Origin: Psychrobacter ciconiae
Lineage (GTDB): Bacteria; Pseudomonadota; Gammaproteobacteria; Pseudomonadales; Moraxellaceae
Reading direction: 5' to 3'
DNA length: 64,000 bases
Assembly (NCBI RefSeq): GCF_904846055.1
Contig: NZ_CAJGYV010000001.1
Location: forward strand, 806,001-870,000
Under the pieces are notes generated by a model that was not told the origin of the DNA, did no database searches, and saw nothing but the letters and a program-made list of their open reading frames with translations. Shown here in pieces: positions 16,531-25,365 of the stretch. The position numbers and the translations under genes were made by a program. Position 1 is the stretch's first letter. Each line of letters opens with the position of its first letter.

Positions 16531-17619
16531 ATGAAGGCGATTTTACAAGCGATGACCGGTTATGTCCCGCGCGGACGACATTTGGCGGGGCTTGTGGTCG
16601 TATTGATTGGTAGTATCTTTTGCTTATGGCTCAACACGCAACTGAATGTCTGGTCACATGGCAAAATCGTTGGGCTATCGTCATTAACGCTGGCAATTTT
16701 AATCGGAATGGTGATTGGCAATACGCTTTATCCAAAGTTTGCAGACAATCTTGGCGAGGGCGTAGGTTTTGCTAAAGGTCAAGTTTTGCGCCTTGCCATT
16801 ATGCTTTATGGCTTTAAATTGACCTTAACCCAAGTAGCAAGCGTTGGCATGCCTGCCATCATGACCGATGCACTGGTGCTGACTTCCACATTTTTGATTA
16901 CCTATTTTTTAGGGACAAAATGGCTGAAAGTCGATAAACAAACGACCATCTTGATTGGATCAGGGGCAAGTATTTGCGGGGCGGCTGCCGTCATCGCCGC
17001 CGAACCTGTGGTCAAAGCTGAGGCGCACAAAGTCACCATTGCGGTGGCAACCGTGGTGGTCTTTGGGACGATTGCCATGCTGATATACCCATTTTTATAT
17101 CATTTGGGCTGGCTTGGCTCTTGGCTAAGTGCAGAAAACTACGGCATTTATACCGGATCAACCATCCATGAGGTCGCGCAAGTCGTCGTCGCAGGTAACG
17201 CCATCAACGCTAACGTCGGTGACACTGCCGTGGTGACTAAGATGATTCGGGTGATGATGCTTGCACCGTTTTTGCTCATCTTATCGTTTGCGTTAACCCC
17301 AAAAGCTGAAATTGCAGATAGCGATGAGTCGCCATCCTTCATCGACCGCGCCCGTCAGGTCAAAGTACCTTGGTTTGCCTTTATCTTTATCGCCATCGTA
17401 TTTATCCATACTTGGGTCAGCATGAGCGATCGCTTTGAGCAGGCGATGGTATTGACTGATGACTTGCTGTTAACTATGGCGATGTTTGCCTTAGGATTGA
17501 CCACTCATTTAAGCGCCATCAAACAAGCCGGCACAAAACCGCTATTGTTAGGGGCGATTATGTTTGCTTGGCTTATCATCGGCGGCGGCTTAATCAACAG
17601 CGCCATTAGCTTTTTTTAA
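16531..17619 (+). CDS. yeiH: YeiH family putative sulfate/anion exporter
   Basis: A 362-residue inner-membrane protein of the UPF0324/YeiH family (PF03601), with about ten hydrophobic segments. Diagnostic blocks are LRLAIMLYGFKLTLTQV, the pore-like IGSGASICGAAAVIAA and the repeat-like STIHEVAQVVVAGNAI. Family members are annotated as sulfate exporters, and YeiH responds to YeiE-controlled sulfur/anion conditions in enterics; transport of a specific anion is inferred. The ATG at 16531 is chosen over the in-frame ATG at 16525 because AAGATAGG at 16515-16522 is correctly spaced only for the second. A clear terminator follows. Confidence 0.9.
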   Translation: MKAILQAMTGYVPRGRHLAGLVVVLIGSIFCLWLNTQLNVWSHGKIVGLSSLTLAILIGMVIGNTLYPKFADNLGEGVGFAKGQVLRLAIMLYGFKLTLTQVASVGMPAIMTDALVLTSTFLITYFLGTKWLKVDKQTTILIGSGASICGAAAVIAAEPVVKAEAHKVTIAVATVVVFGTIAMLIYPFLYHLGWLGSWLSAENYGIYTGSTIHEVAQVVVAGNAINANVGDTAVVTKMIRVMMLAPFLLILSFALTPKAEIADSDESPSFIDRARQVKVPWFAFIFIAIVFIHTWVSMSDRFEQAMVLTDDLLLTMAMFALGLTTHLSAIKQAGTKPLLLGAIMFAWLIIGGGLINSAISFF

Positions 17620-17695
17620 AATCAAAACTGGTTTGCAAAGAAAATCAACCCGAAAACCCATTAAAACAATAAGTCCTAAATCGATTTAGTAGCCT

Positions 17696-17727
17696 ATCGC
17701 TGATATTGACCGTATCAGCGATTTTTT
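17696..17727 (+). terminator. rho-independent terminator after yeiH
   Basis: Perfect 10-bp stem ATCGCTGATA / TATCAGCGAT with a 7-base loop followed by TTTTT. It lies 76 bases after the stop. Confidence 0.85.
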
Positions 17728-17908
17728 CGGCTAAAGATTTTTTATTATATGATTTTATTAACTTTTATAAGTTGTAACCGGAAGCGCAATCAAAGCGATA
17801 TGTTGGTTTTATTTCTGCTTTATTGTGGCATACTAAGGGGGTCTGCAATAATTGAAGCTTGCAGAGATGGCAAAATCGGTCAATCACTTTGACCACACCA
17901 TTTGCCCA

Positions 17909-17940
17909 TTGACAAGAAAAATGGACTTGCAAATTATAAT
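17909..17940 (+). promoter_or_regulatory. candidate promoter of the small gene at 17964
   Basis: Consensus TTGACA (17909-17914) and consensus TATAAT (17935-17940), but with a 20-base spacer rather than the usual 16-18. A -10 variant AATTAT at 17-base spacing is an alternative. Confidence 0.45.
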
Positions 17941-17963
17941 TTTGAATAAAAGGATACGTCATT

Positions 17964-18389
17964 ATGTTATCGACAAGAAGAAGACAAGACGAGCACCTCA
18001 TCACCATCGTTCATAGCACGCGCCTAAAGCCCATCAAACGCCAACTGAGCATCCGAACCCTAGAAGCTGAGCGTCCTATTGACCAAGCTTATTTGGCAGA
18101 GCTTGCCGGCTCTGACGAGTATGTGTCGATTGCTTTTTGTTATCGCAACTATAATGACGTGAATATGCCGCGCCTAAGCATCAATGAAAGCTGCGCCGTC
18201 ATCAGTCTTGAGCGCGCAAAAGAGATGCTGCGCACCGAAAACATGAGCGAATGCGCACTTGAGTCGGTTCGCATCATCCTATTTAGCGCCGTATCACAAA
18301 CCTTTGGCGGATTTTTGACCGATGGCGAAACTGACAACCGTTATGTGTTGTCAAAAGGTGTGGATTACGCGCATCTGTCAAAGTGCTAA
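17964..18389 (+). CDS. unrecognised small soluble protein
   Basis: 141 residues, not recognised. The N-terminus is basic (MLSTRRRQDEH), there is no signal peptide or membrane segment, and the rest is mixed alpha/beta-like with several Cys (residues 52, 74, 92 and the C-terminal residue). The start follows AAAGGATACGTCATT. The gene is likely real: it has its own near-consensus promoter, a ribosome site and a strong terminator, and coding character similar to its neighbours. It stands as a single transcription unit between yeiH and convergent valS. Function unknown. Confidence 0.72.
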   Translation: MLSTRRRQDEHLITIVHSTRLKPIKRQLSIRTLEAERPIDQAYLAELAGSDEYVSIAFCYRNYNDVNMPRLSINESCAVISLERAKEMLRTENMSECALESVRIILFSAVSQTFGGFLTDGETDNRYVLSKGVDYAHLSKC

Positions 18390-18410
18390 TATCACTTTGA
18401 TATAACATAA

Positions 18411-18440
18411 AAAAAGCCCGTTGAAAGATGGGCTTTTTTT
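18411..18440 (+). terminator. rho-independent terminator after the small gene at 17964
   Basis: Perfect stem AAAAAGCCC / GGGCTTTTT with a 10-base loop and a run of T. The A run on the left makes it usable on both strands. Confidence 0.85.
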
Positions 18441-18487
18441 TTGGGTGAATAAAACTCCTTGCCCTACCAAATTTCATTCACCCGCAT

Positions 18488-18518
18488 TAAAAATACCATC
18501 AAGCTTTAAACTTGATGG
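18488..18518 (-). terminator. terminator after valS
   Basis: Perfect 8-bp stem CCATCAAG / CTTGATGG with a 7-base loop (18496-18518); on the minus strand it is followed by TATTTTTAA. It lies 30 bases after the valS stop. Confidence 0.7.
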
Positions 18519-18547
18519 CATTAGCGGACAGTTATATTTTTTGAATT

Positions 18548-21478
18548 TTACAACGCCTTAAGCTCTTCCATCTGCGCCGTCATCGCCGCAAGTTGCGCTT
18601 CAAGTTCGGCAAGTTTCGCGCGCTCCGACTCCACCACCGCCGCAGGGGCTTTGCTCACAAAGCCTTCATTGCCAAGCTTTTTCGCCAAAACGTCGGTTTG
18701 TTTTTGCAGTTTTTCAAAGGCTTTGCCAAGGCGGTTTAACTCAGCTGTAGGGTCAATTAAACCTTTCATCGGCACAAGGATTCGCAATTTACCGACCATG
18801 CTTGATGATGATAGTGGCACAGTATCGCCATCATTTAAAATCTCAAGGCTGTCAACTTTGGCAAGCGCTTTAAACTGGTTTTCAATCCGTGACAAGCGCG
18901 CGGCTTCCTCCGCCGAGATATTTTGCAAGAGTACCGGCAAGCGGACGGCATTGCCAAGGTTCATCTCACCACGAATATTACGGACACTGGCAATTAACTC
19001 TTGAAGCCACGCCATATCCGCTTCCGTTTGCTCGCTGATTTGGCTGCTGTCCGCTGTTGGATAGTCGGCAATAACGATGCTGTCCGTGTCTTTGCGGTCA
19101 AGCAGCGGCGCAATAATTTGCCAAATCTCCTCGGTCAGATACGGCATGATTGGATGGGTAAAGCGCAGGGCAGTTTCAAGCACATTAAGCAGCACAAAGC
19201 GGATTTGCGCTTTACGCTCATTGCTTACCGAATCGTCATTTAGGCTAGCTTTGGCAAGCTCAACGTACCAGTCGCAGTATTCATTCCAGATAAATTCATA
19301 AATATCATGGCTTACCAAGTCCAAGCGGTACTGGTTAAAGTGCTGATGAATGCTATGAATGGTGCTGTTCAAGCGGCTCATAATCCAGCGCTCAGGAAGC
19401 TCCCAAAGGCTTGGATTAGCTGTTTTATCAAGGGCTTGAGCATTGCCGTCTTTATCGACGCAGTTCATGAGCACAAAGCGGCTGGCGTTCCAGATTTTAT
19501 TACAAAAGTTGCGATAGCCTTCAACGCGCTTTAAATCAAAATTGATATCGCGACCGGTGCTTGCCAAGGAGGTAAAGGTAAACCGTAGCGCGTCCGTTCC
19601 AAAGGCAGGAATGCCTTCAGGAAACTCTTTTCGGGTTTGCTTTTCGATTTTGGCAGCGTCTTTTGGGTTCATCATGTTGCTGGTACGCTTAGCCACCAAG
19701 CTTTCTAAATCAATGCCGTCGATGATGTCGATCGGGTCAAGCACGTTGCCTTTGGACTTGGACATTTTTTGCCCAAAGCTGTCACGAACTAAACCATGAA
19801 CATAAACGGTTTTAAACGGGACTTGCGGCGTGCCATCCTCATTTTTGATAAAATGCATGGTCAGCATAATCATTCGGGCAACCCAAAAGAAAATGATGTC
19901 AAAGCCGGTCACCAAAACGCTGGTTGGGTGAAAGGTCTGCATCACGCGCGCATCAGCGTTTTTGTCTGCCCAATCAAGGGTGCTAAACGTCCAAAGCCCC
20001 GAGCTGAACCACGTATCAAGGACGTCCTCGTCTTGACGCAATACCACTTCCGCGCCAAGATTGTACTTTTGGCGAACTTCCGCCTCATCGCGAGCCACAT
20101 AAACTTGCCCCGCGTCGTCATACCATGCCGGAATGCGATGACCCCACCACAGCTGACGGCTGATGCACCAATCTTGCAAGTCGTTCATCCACGCCATATA
20201 CATATTTTTATATTGCGCGGGGACAAACTCAATGCGACCGTCTTCAACCGCATCAATGGCAGGTTTTGCTAACTTTTCAACAGCAACGTACCACTGATCG
20301 GTGAGCCATGGCTCAACGATAACGCCGCTTCGGTCGCCGCGCGGAGCTTTGAGCGCATAATCTTCGATGCTATCAAGCCAGCCCTCATTTTGAGCTTGCT
20401 CAACCAAGTATTTTCGAGCAGCAAAACGCTCAAGTCCGGCGTAATCGCTTGGCGTGGTTTCAAGCTGTGGTTCACGCTCTTGCAAATCATTATAAACTTG
20501 CAATTGCGGTAAAATATTGGCGTGAGCATCAAAAATATTCACCAGCGGTAAATGATGACGGCGACCAAGCTCATAGTCGTTAAAATCATGAGCCGGAGTG
20601 ATTTTGACAACGCCTGTCCCAAAGTCAATATCCACATAATCGTCAGCAACAATCGGGACAACGCGATTGGTAATCGGTAGCGTGATGGTGTTGCCAATCA
20701 AATGCGCGTAACGCTCGTCATTTGGGTTGACCGCAACCGCCGTATCACCAAGCAAGGTTTCAGGGCGCGTGGTGGCAACGACAAGGTAATTTTTGCCGTC
20801 TTTGGTGGTCACGCCCGCATCGGTAAAGTGATAGCGAAAATGCCAAAGTGAGCTTTTTTCGTCATGGTTTTCTACTTCCAAATCCGACAATGCCGTTTGA
20901 AACTTAGGATCCCAGTTGACAAGGCGCTTGCCGCGATAAATAAGACCGTCATCAAACAGGCGAACAAACACTTCTTTGACCGCGTTTGATAAGCCCTCAT
21001 CCATGGTAAAGCGTTCGCGCGACCAGTCCACTGAGCTGCCAAGGCGGCGGATTTGGCGGGTGATGTTGCCGCCTGATTCTTCTTTCCACTCCCAGACTTT
21101 ATCAATAAACGCCTCGCGACCCAAATCATGGCGCTTGATGCCCTCAGCGTTCAAGCGGCGCTCGACCACCATTTGGGTCGCAATCCCCGCGTGGTCCGTC
21201 CCTGGCTGCCAAAGCGTATTGTCGCCTTTCATCCGGTGAAATCGGGTCAACGCGTCCATGATGGTATTATTAAAGCCGTGACCCATGTGCAGCGATCCGG
21301 TGACGTTCGGCGGCGGCAAGGCGATCGAAAACGACTCTTTTTTATCAAAAGTGGGCGCAAAATAACCGCTATCTTCCCACTCTTGATAGCGTCCGGCTTC
21401 AATGCTGGCTGGCTGATAAGCGTTTTCAAGTTGCGAAAGCGCGGCTTGGATAGAGGTGGTTAAATTTTGGTTACTCAT
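18548..21478 (-). CDS. valS: valyl-tRNA synthetase
   Basis: Class Ia aminoacyl-tRNA synthetase that charges tRNA-Val. About 976 residues from the chosen start. The HIGH-type motif is H64-M-G-H67 ([14 protein letters not shown]) and the KMSKS motif is present ([15 protein letters not shown]). The large CP1 editing insertion, with its [15 protein letters not shown] block, lies between them. The C-terminus ends in a coiled coil ([18 protein letters not shown]) that contacts the tRNA. Start 21478 (MSNQNL) is preferred over an in-frame codon at 21511 that lacks a ribosome site; GAGAG precedes 21478. Confidence 0.97.
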   Translation of the reverse strand: MSNQNLTTSIQAALSQLENAYQPASIEAGRYQEWEDSGYFAPTFDKKESFSIALPPPNVTGSLHMGHGFNNTIMDALTRFHRMKGDNTLWQPGTDHAGIATQMVVERRLNAEGIKRHDLGREAFIDKVWEWKEESGGNITRQIRRLGSSVDWSRERFTMDEGLSNAVKEVFVRLFDDGLIYRGKRLVNWDPKFQTALSDLEVENHDEKSSLWHFRYHFTDAGVTTKDGKNYLVVATTRPETLLGDTAVAVNPNDERYAHLIGNTITLPITNRVVPIVADDYVDIDFGTGVVKITPAHDFNDYELGRRHHLPLVNIFDAHANILPQLQVYNDLQEREPQLETTPSDYAGLERFAARKYLVEQAQNEGWLDSIEDYALKAPRGDRSGVIVEPWLTDQWYVAVEKLAKPAIDAVEDGRIEFVPAQYKNMYMAWMNDLQDWCISRQLWWGHRIPAWYDDAGQVYVARDEAEVRQKYNLGAEVVLRQDEDVLDTWFSSGLWTFSTLDWADKNADARVMQTFHPTSVLVTGFDIIFFWVARMIMLTMHFIKNEDGTPQVPFKTVYVHGLVRDSFGQKMSKSKGNVLDPIDIIDGIDLESLVAKRTSNMMNPKDAAKIEKQTRKEFPEGIPAFGTDALRFTFTSLASTGRDINFDLKRVEGYRNFCNKIWNASRFVLMNCVDKDGNAQALDKTANPSLWELPERWIMSRLNSTIHSIHQHFNQYRLDLVSHDIYEFIWNEYCDWYVELAKASLNDDSVSNERKAQIRFVLLNVLETALRFTHPIMPYLTEEIWQIIAPLLDRKDTDSIVIADYPTADSSQISEQTEADMAWLQELIASVRNIRGEMNLGNAVRLPVLLQNISAEEAARLSRIENQFKALAKVDSLEILNDGDTVPLSSSSMVGKLRILVPMKGLIDPTAELNRLGKAFEKLQKQTDVLAKKLGNEGFVSKAPAAVVESERAKLAELEAQLAAMTAQMEELKAL

Positions 21479-21852
21479 AAGGCTCTCAAAAATCGATAAT
21501 AAAACCATCATGCCGATCAGTTTGGTACAATGACTTTGACATAATAAAAAGATGAAAAATTAAAAACACAGCTAAATTGGCGATATTGCCCGTTACTCTT
21601 GAGCAAAATCACACGATCATAGTCTCAATTTTAGCGTAATTGCGAAAAATTTGTTAGGGCTGGTTGGCGTTGTGGGTAAAATTGCCGTGCAATAGCAAAA
21701 AGCCAATGAAGAAATTGGCACATCATTAAGATAAGGGCGAAGATTTAGCGAAGTGATGGGGACAAAAAGTGAGCACTAAAGATGTAGTCAATCGTGCAAT
21801 CGGTGCTTAGCCAGTTTTAATTTGGCGTTACTCATAACCAGCCTAACCTCAG
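21479..21852. other. intergenic region upstream of valS
   Basis: 374 bases between the downstream-most YbjQ gene and valS, both on the minus strand. It should hold the valS promoter and leader. No T-box-like or other known riboregulator and no convincing terminator was recognised. A long imperfect dyad AGCAC ... GTGCT (21774-21809) is the only structure noticed. Confidence 0.55.
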
Positions 21853-22356
21853 CTAGAGTTGATAATACTCCGGATACTGACCGCCGATATTTTGCGGGTC
21901 GACATTGACTGCCGTTCCGTAAGCTATGGCTTCCACCATTCCGCCCATTTGATTGATGTTACTGACTTCAAATCGCAAGCCATAAACATGACTGAAACCT
22001 TTTGCTGCGGCTTGAGCTTGCAGCCGCACCAATGCTTCGCGGCGCGCGCGATCAAGTAAGGTCTCATAAGTGGTCAAATTTTTGCCAAAAATATTTAAAA
22101 CTTTGGCGACCACCAGTTTAAAATAATCCTGAGCAATCACCACACTGCCCAAAACCAACTCGCCTTGGCTTGCCGCTATTAAATTGGGCTGATAAAAGCG
22201 CTCGGTTGACACGATGATATGAGAAAACTTAGCTTCTGAAACTTTGAGCGCGGCAAAATGACGGCGCTCATTGCGCGTTCCAAAAAACCAACCGATAATA
22301 ATTAAAATCAGTAGCGGTGCATAATTGATGACGAGCTGCTCAAAGGATGAATTCAT
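21853..22356 (-). CDS. YbjQ/UPF0145 family protein with N-terminal membrane anchor
   Basis: 167 residues. The C-terminal ~115 residues match the YbjQ fold (LVLGSVVIAQDYFK, YETLLDRARREALVRLQAQA, GLRFEVS, AIAYGTAVNV). Unlike standard members it begins with a hydrophobic segment (APLLILIIIGWFFG, about residues 14-28), so it is probably membrane-anchored with the domain in the cytoplasm. The ATG at 22356 is used because the AGG site is correctly spaced from it. It lies 13 bases after a second YbjQ gene in the same direction, pointing to an operon. Family role unknown. Confidence 0.82.
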   Translation of the reverse strand: MNSSFEQLVINYAPLLILIIIGWFFGTRNERRHFAALKVSEAKFSHIIVSTERFYQPNLIAASQGELVLGSVVIAQDYFKLVVAKVLNIFGKNLTTYETLLDRARREALVRLQAQAAAKGFSHVYGLRFEVSNINQMGGMVEAIAYGTAVNVDPQNIGGQYPEYYQL

Positions 22357-22369
22357 CACTCACCTCAAC

Positions 22370-22801
22370 TCATGGCTGATCAAATGGATGAAACCTTGGT
22401 AGCTCTTGCGCCGTGGCTGTAGGCTCGGTCGGTGCTTGAGGTGGCGTTGATGGAGTGGCTTGGCTTGGATAGTGAGGGCTTGCCAGCGGTACAACCTTGA
22501 CCGCCGTGCCATAAACAAACAACTCTGCCGCGCCTTGAGCGATACTTGAGGTTGAAAAACGGATGCCCACCACCGCGTCGGCGTTGAGCAATTTTGCTTT
22601 TTTAATCATGCGGTCGATGGCTTCTTGGCGCGACTCTTCAAGCAGATCGGTATAAGCGGTCAGCTCACCGCCCACGATATTTTTGATGCCCGCAAAAATA
22701 TCTTGTCCCACGTGCTTTGAGCGCACGGTGCTGCCATAAACCACATCAAGGCGCTCGGTGATTTGATAGTTGGGCAAATGCTCAAGGTTAGACAACTGCA
22801 T
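22370..22801 (-). CDS. YbjQ/UPF0145 family protein
   Basis: 143 residues. Residues 1-107 are a standard YbjQ domain, a small pentamer-forming fold (ERLDVVYGSTVRSKHVGQDIFAGIKNIVGGELTAY, DAVVGIRFSTSS, LFVYGTAVKV). A Pro/Thr-rich tail of about 35 residues follows, which is not part of the usual domain. The start at 22801 follows AAGGTGT. It sits between a UPF0149 gene and the anchored YbjQ paralogue, with short gaps. Family members are sometimes called heavy-metal-binding, but no clear metal motif is visible here. Confidence 0.88.
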   Translation of the reverse strand: MQLSNLEHLPNYQITERLDVVYGSTVRSKHVGQDIFAGIKNIVGGELTAYTDLLEESRQEAIDRMIKKAKLLNADAVVGIRFSTSSIAQGAAELFVYGTAVKVVPLASPHYPSQATPSTPPQAPTEPTATAQELPRFHPFDQP

Positions 22802-22853
22802 GGCAACACCTTTTAGTTATATTGCACGGCTTTGACAAGTGGCGGGCAATCAT

Positions 22854-23399
22854 TTAATCATTGGTATGAAACAATAAAAACAGCTCAGTTAAGTTGCTCT
22901 CAATGCTGGCTGCCATTTGTTCAATTCGGTCTGCGTCATTGCGCATGGCAACAAGCTCAGGGTCGTCTTCACCAATGCCGCTGAGTACGATCATAGGCAA
23001 GGTCAATACCGCAACGTCCTCTGCCGTGTCATCATCATCAAACCAGTCGTGGGCTTCATCGGCGTACATGGCATCAACAAAGCCAATCGACCATGCCACG
23101 ATATCCGACTCATCAGACAAATCAAGCCCTTCCTCATCCTCACCAAAGGGCAAGCTGATGGGCATCTCGTTTTTTAGCTCATTTCCAATCTCTTGGCGCC
23201 AGCGCTTGATGCCGTCGATGACATTGCTTGGGATTTGGGCAGTTTGACCTTCAAATAAGATATCCAGCCAATTTGGCAGAGCGCGACCTATCACGGTGGC
23301 GGTCAAAAACCCGTGGGTTGCCACACTATCTAGAACAAACTGGTCTTCTGACTCGTCTAAATAATCCAGCAACTCATCAAAGCTTAATGCATTTTCCAT
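22854..23399 (-). CDS. UPF0149 (YgfB/YecA) family protein
   Basis: 181 residues, acidic and all-helical in character, of the YgfB/YecA-like family. It has the N-terminal FDELLDYLD ... VATHGFLTATVIG block and the central DIVAWSIGFVDAM helix. No C-terminal SEC-C zinc motif is present. Start at ATG 23399, preceded by AAGGAT; a GTG at 23405 is in frame but too close to that site. It starts 11 bases after the acidic small gene, suggesting cotranscription. Confidence 0.87.
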   Translation of the reverse strand: MENALSFDELLDYLDESEDQFVLDSVATHGFLTATVIGRALPNWLDILFEGQTAQIPSNVIDGIKRWRQEIGNELKNEMPISLPFGEDEEGLDLSDESDIVAWSIGFVDAMYADEAHDWFDDDDTAEDVAVLTLPMIVLSGIGEDDPELVAMRNDADRIEQMAASIESNLTELFLLFHTND

Positions 23400-23410
23400 A
23401 ATCACTATCC

Positions 23411-23656
23411 TTAATCTTCATCATCCCAATCATCATCGAGGTCGTCAAAGTCGTCGTCATCGTCGCCAAGCTCATCAAGCTCGTCTTTTAAGGCGCGCGC
23501 CAGACGTTTTTCTTCGAGCAGATTGTCAATCAAGCGGCGTTTTTCTAGACTACTTAAGCGATTGCGAGCGCTCGTCTCCGCTTCTTCAACCAGTTTGGCA
23601 TCATCGTCATCAATAAAGTCATCATCAAAATCATCATCGAGATCTGCATCACTCAT
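23411..23656 (-). CDS. very acidic small protein
   Basis: 81 residues from ATG 23656, which has a perfect AAGGAG six bases upstream; an in-frame start at 23686 lies before that site and is rejected. Asp-rich ends (D-run clusters at residues 4-17 and 65-80) flank a charged helix (LSSLEKRRLIDNLLEEKRLARALKDELDEL). This layout resembles small PA3496-type proteins of pseudomonads, but the similarity is weak and I assign no function. It is followed at 12 bases by the UPF0149 gene. Confidence 0.75.
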   Translation of the reverse strand: MSDADLDDDFDDDFIDDDDAKLVEEAETSARNRLSSLEKRRLIDNLLEEKRLARALKDELDELGDDDDDFDDLDDDWDDED

Positions 23657-23766
23657 GACCCGCTCCTTCATCTTTGTTTTGGGCACAGGGGAAATATAAA
23701 ATTGTTATATGCCTTATAAAGTTTCAAGCCATCAATGTCAATCTTTTTTAAAGTGTTGGCAACAAA

Positions 23767-25107
23767 TCATGCCGATGCTTGCTCTGTATTTTCTGATAGA
23801 AGGACGGCGTCGCGCAGTTGTGACAACGCGTCGACAACCTCAAGATTGCCACCATCAAAAACCGCGCATTGTCGCTCAAAGGCATTGGTTGGTCGGCTGA
23901 CACTGCGTAAGCTGACGTAGTTACCGATTTGCTTCAGCCCCGCCGCCGGCACTAAGACGAGAAGCTGCTCTTTTTTACCAACGGTATTTATCAATTGCAT
24001 CATTGCGTTGTCCAGTGGACTGTCGCTGACCCCCACTTTAACAGGAAGCGCAAACGCCCCAAGCTCGACGTGCTTTTCGTAGATGATTTTATTGAGCATC
24101 AAATAAAGCTTGCCAAGCATCACGCCTGCCAAAGCGATATTGGCATCATCTGACTGGCGACTTAATCTAACCACAGCGCGATTGCCGCTGAACTCTGGCT
24201 CATTTTGAGCGTGCACACCGGTTAGCAGCGGCAGTTTTAATAATTCATGCAACGCGGTTTGCAACAGCTGTGAGCACAATGCCAAATACGGTTTGCGCTT
24301 GTCAGGGGTCAGCAGCTTGAGCATACCATATTCATCATGAAATACAATTTGCACGTCAACACTATCACAAGGGCGCTCGTTGGAGAGCTTTTGGGTCAAG
24401 ATGGTGGGGTTTGATTTGATATCCTCAATCGGTGCTTGACGGGTCGGCGACTCATGGGCGCTTTGCTGAGCGCGTAAGTAGGCATTGAGATTTTGTTGAG
24501 TTTGGCTTGCCGCTGTTTCCGTAGATTTTGGCAGTGCTTTGGCAATTCGGCGTTTAGAGCGGTTTTCAGTAGGTTTGTTGATGGGCGCTTTAGACAATTG
24601 TTGCGTGATGACTTTGATTTGGGCGGACGTTGGTCTGGCGACAAAACCGTAAGCAATCCAAAGCAGTAAATGAAAAATCATCGTCCCAATCACAAAGGGC
24701 CACTGCATCGCTAAAATCTCACCTTTGCTGATGTCTTTTAAGGTCAGACTCACGCTACCAACGACAGTATCACCGTTGGTCGCCACTTTGGTGATGGTGT
24801 CGCCTCGTTGAAGTGGCGCGTTACCGATAGGAACCAGAACATTGTCTTTATTGTCCTTGATCAGTAGACTTGCCACGTCTTGCTCACTGGTATAGCGATT
24901 GGCGATGACGCTTAGGCTCACGCGGTCTTTATTTTCCAAAGACAGCTTTGCCTCATCAATAAGCTGCGTGAGCATCTGATTGCCTTTTTGCTCAAGGCTG
25001 CGGGTAACTTGACGGTCAACACTGACGACCATCAATAACGTGTGCAAGCAGCAGCTTACCAACAAAATAATGGCAAACAGCCCTTGCCTTGGCGCTAAAT
25101 ACATCAT
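23767..25107 (-). CDS. Smp/AhpA-like membrane protein, divergent from serB
   Basis: 446 residues. An N-terminal membrane segment (about residues 9-29), a ~100-residue extracytoplasmic region starting with a helix (VDRQVTRSLEQKGNQMLTQL), a second membrane segment (about 134-156) and a long cytoplasmic part match the layout of Smp (YtjB), the membrane protein encoded next to and divergent from serB in E. coli; the same adjacency is seen here. The cytoplasmic region is much longer than in E. coli Smp, with a Gln/Ser/Pro-rich linker (about 175-235) and a globular end. Identity rests on topology and context; function unknown. Start at 25107 or 25104, without a clear ribosome site. Confidence 0.68.
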   Translation of the reverse strand: MMYLAPRQGLFAIILLVSCCLHTLLMVVSVDRQVTRSLEQKGNQMLTQLIDEAKLSLENKDRVSLSVIANRYTSEQDVASLLIKDNKDNVLVPIGNAPLQRGDTITKVATNGDTVVGSVSLTLKDISKGEILAMQWPFVIGTMIFHLLLWIAYGFVARPTSAQIKVITQQLSKAPINKPTENRSKRRIAKALPKSTETAASQTQQNLNAYLRAQQSAHESPTRQAPIEDIKSNPTILTQKLSNERPCDSVDVQIVFHDEYGMLKLLTPDKRKPYLALCSQLLQTALHELLKLPLLTGVHAQNEPEFSGNRAVVRLSRQSDDANIALAGVMLGKLYLMLNKIIYEKHVELGAFALPVKVGVSDSPLDNAMMQLINTVGKKEQLLVLVPAAGLKQIGNYVSLRSVSRPTNAFERQCAVFDGGNLEVVDALSQLRDAVLLSENTEQASA

Positions 25108-25365
25108 GATTCGTTGACTTACTTTTAATGAAGGTTAAAACACAAGGCGAATGCTCGTGGCTCATTGACAAGCTATTTTAGCTTATATTGATCTGAGTTT
25201 TTTGAGTTTTTAGAGTCATCGACGGATAAAGTTTATATCTGGGGCTCTGCGCGCTATTATAACTTTCATTATTGATAAAAAATACTTCCGCGCGCATCTA
25301 TAGGCGTTGCTTTATAAAACTGTTATTATTCCTAATCTTATCTTAGCTGAAGGGAATATCAAGTT

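Larger units (their letters stand above)
17620..17963. other. intergenic region after yeiH
   Basis: 344 bases without a gene. They hold the yeiH terminator (17696-17727) and a candidate promoter (17909-17940) for the next gene. The middle is AT-rich and shows nothing else recognisable. Confidence 0.75.
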
